Assembly: GCA_003563255.1 (NCBI GenBank)
Contig: PWSL01000230.1
Span: 1 to 5,535 of the forward strand
Reading direction: 5' to 3'
Origin: Desulfonatronospira sp.
GTDB lineage: Bacteria; Desulfobacterota; Desulfovibrionia; Desulfovibrionales; Desulfonatronovibrionaceae
DNA: 5,535 bases
In this document: in pieces, positions 5,241-5,535 of the stretch
Numbering within the stretch: the first letter of the stretch is position 1
How the letters are laid out: each line of letters starts with the position of its first letter
Notes under the pieces: generated by a model
Seen by the model: only the letters and a program-made list of their open reading frames with translations
Told to the model about the DNA's origin: nothing
The model's database searches: none
Translations under genes and position numbers: made by a program

Positions 5241-5535
5241 ATGCAGTTCAAACCTACAGAAATAGCGGACGTGGTCATAATAGAACCCAGGGTCTTCGGG
5301 GATGAACGTGGATATTTCATGGAAAGTTTCCGCCAGGACATATTCAGCCGCGAGATTCCCGGAGTAAATTTCATCCAGGACAACGAATCGTCTTCCATGT
5401 ACGGGGTTTTGCGTGGGCTGCATTACCAGTTGCCTCCTTTTGCCCAGGCCAAGCTGGTGCGGGTGGTGACCGGCAGGGTGCTGGATGTCTGCGTGGATAT
5501 CCGCAGCAACAGCCCTGATTTCGGCAGACATGTGA
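5241..5535 (+). CDS. rmlC: dTDP-4-dehydrorhamnose 3,5-epimerase, N-terminal part (partial)
   Basis: The first 98 residues of RmlC, the cupin epimerase that inverts C3 and C5 of dTDP-4-keto-6-deoxyglucose in the third step of dTDP-L-rhamnose synthesis. Family motifs are plain: the start MQFKPTEIADVVIIEPRVFG, DERGYFMESF (21-30), FIQDNESSSMYGVLRGLHYQ (44-63) with catalytic His61 and substrate-binding Arg58, and AKLVRVVTGRVLDVCVDIR (70-88) with Lys71 of the active site. The later catalytic Tyr and second conserved His lie beyond the window. The ATG at 5241 has GGAG at 5230-5233, 7 nt upstream. An out-of-frame ATG at 5234 is ignored. The family is usually about 180-190 residues, so roughly half is seen here. 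Confidence 0.93.
   Translation, partial: MQFKPTEIADVVIIEPRVFGDERGYFMESFRQDIFSREIPGVNFIQDNESSSMYGVLRGLHYQLPPFAQAKLVRVVTGRVLDVCVDIRSNSPDFGRHV

Noticed and set aside
4988..5305. Plus-strand open frame spanning the rmlA-rmlC gap
   Set aside because: It is made of the palindromic element and heptamer repeat and overlaps the rmlC start in another frame; there is no ribosome site or recognisable domain.

Overview
The window looks like a chromosomal segment of a Gram-negative bacterium with roughly 50% GC. A lipopolysaccharide or exopolysaccharide nucleotide-sugar cluster lies next to an intergenic region crowded with small palindromic repeats. The type of dispersed repeat (including a hairpin of the 'GGATTCCGGCTTTCGCCGGAATGAC' kind) and the gene styles suggest a deltaproteobacterial or Desulfobacterota-like organism. 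This is an impression from texture only, not from any search.

Layout. (1) Positions 1-816, minus strand: the N-terminal 272 residues of a soluble PAS/HisKA sensor histidine kinase, cut by the window edge just inside the N box. (2) Positions 817-1667: an 850-bp gap between divergently transcribed genes. It holds at least three complete nested palindromic elements (845-978, 1033-1190, about 1452-1638), one decayed relative (1343-1438), and a short open stretch that may be a gene remnant (1175-1333, minus). (3) Positions 1668-2606, plus: a DUF368 membrane protein, the family now assigned to undecaprenyl-phosphate translocation (PopT). (4) Positions 2686-4092, plus: bifunctional mannose-1-phosphate guanylyltransferase/mannose-6-phosphate isomerase (ManC type), preceded by a possible promoter and a strong Shine-Dalgarno site. 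(5) Positions 4105-4980, plus: glucose-1-phosphate thymidylyltransferase (RmlA), 12 bp after manC. (6) Positions 5028-5172: a second copy of the first palindromic element, then a heptamer microrepeat (5191-5218). (7) Position 5241 to the end, plus: the 5' part of rmlC, dTDP-4-dehydrorhamnose 3,5-epimerase.

How the genes fit together. ManC makes GDP-mannose, and RmlA and RmlC make dTDP-rhamnose. Both sugar donors feed surface glycans built on undecaprenyl phosphate, the lipid carrier that the DUF368 protein is thought to return across the inner membrane. Carrier recycling and precursor supply therefore sit side by side.

The most unusual content is the repeat family. Two elements with one outer terminal repeat (845-978 and 5028-5172) and one with a different outer repeat (1452-1638) share the same asymmetric core arms, GGGGACTGGCTC and GTGCCTGTCCCC. 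These arms would pair with two conserved T-T mismatches. In the two copies of the same element the core is flipped relative to the outer arms. This points to modular assembly or hairpin inversion of small non-autonomous elements. No transposase gene is present in the window.
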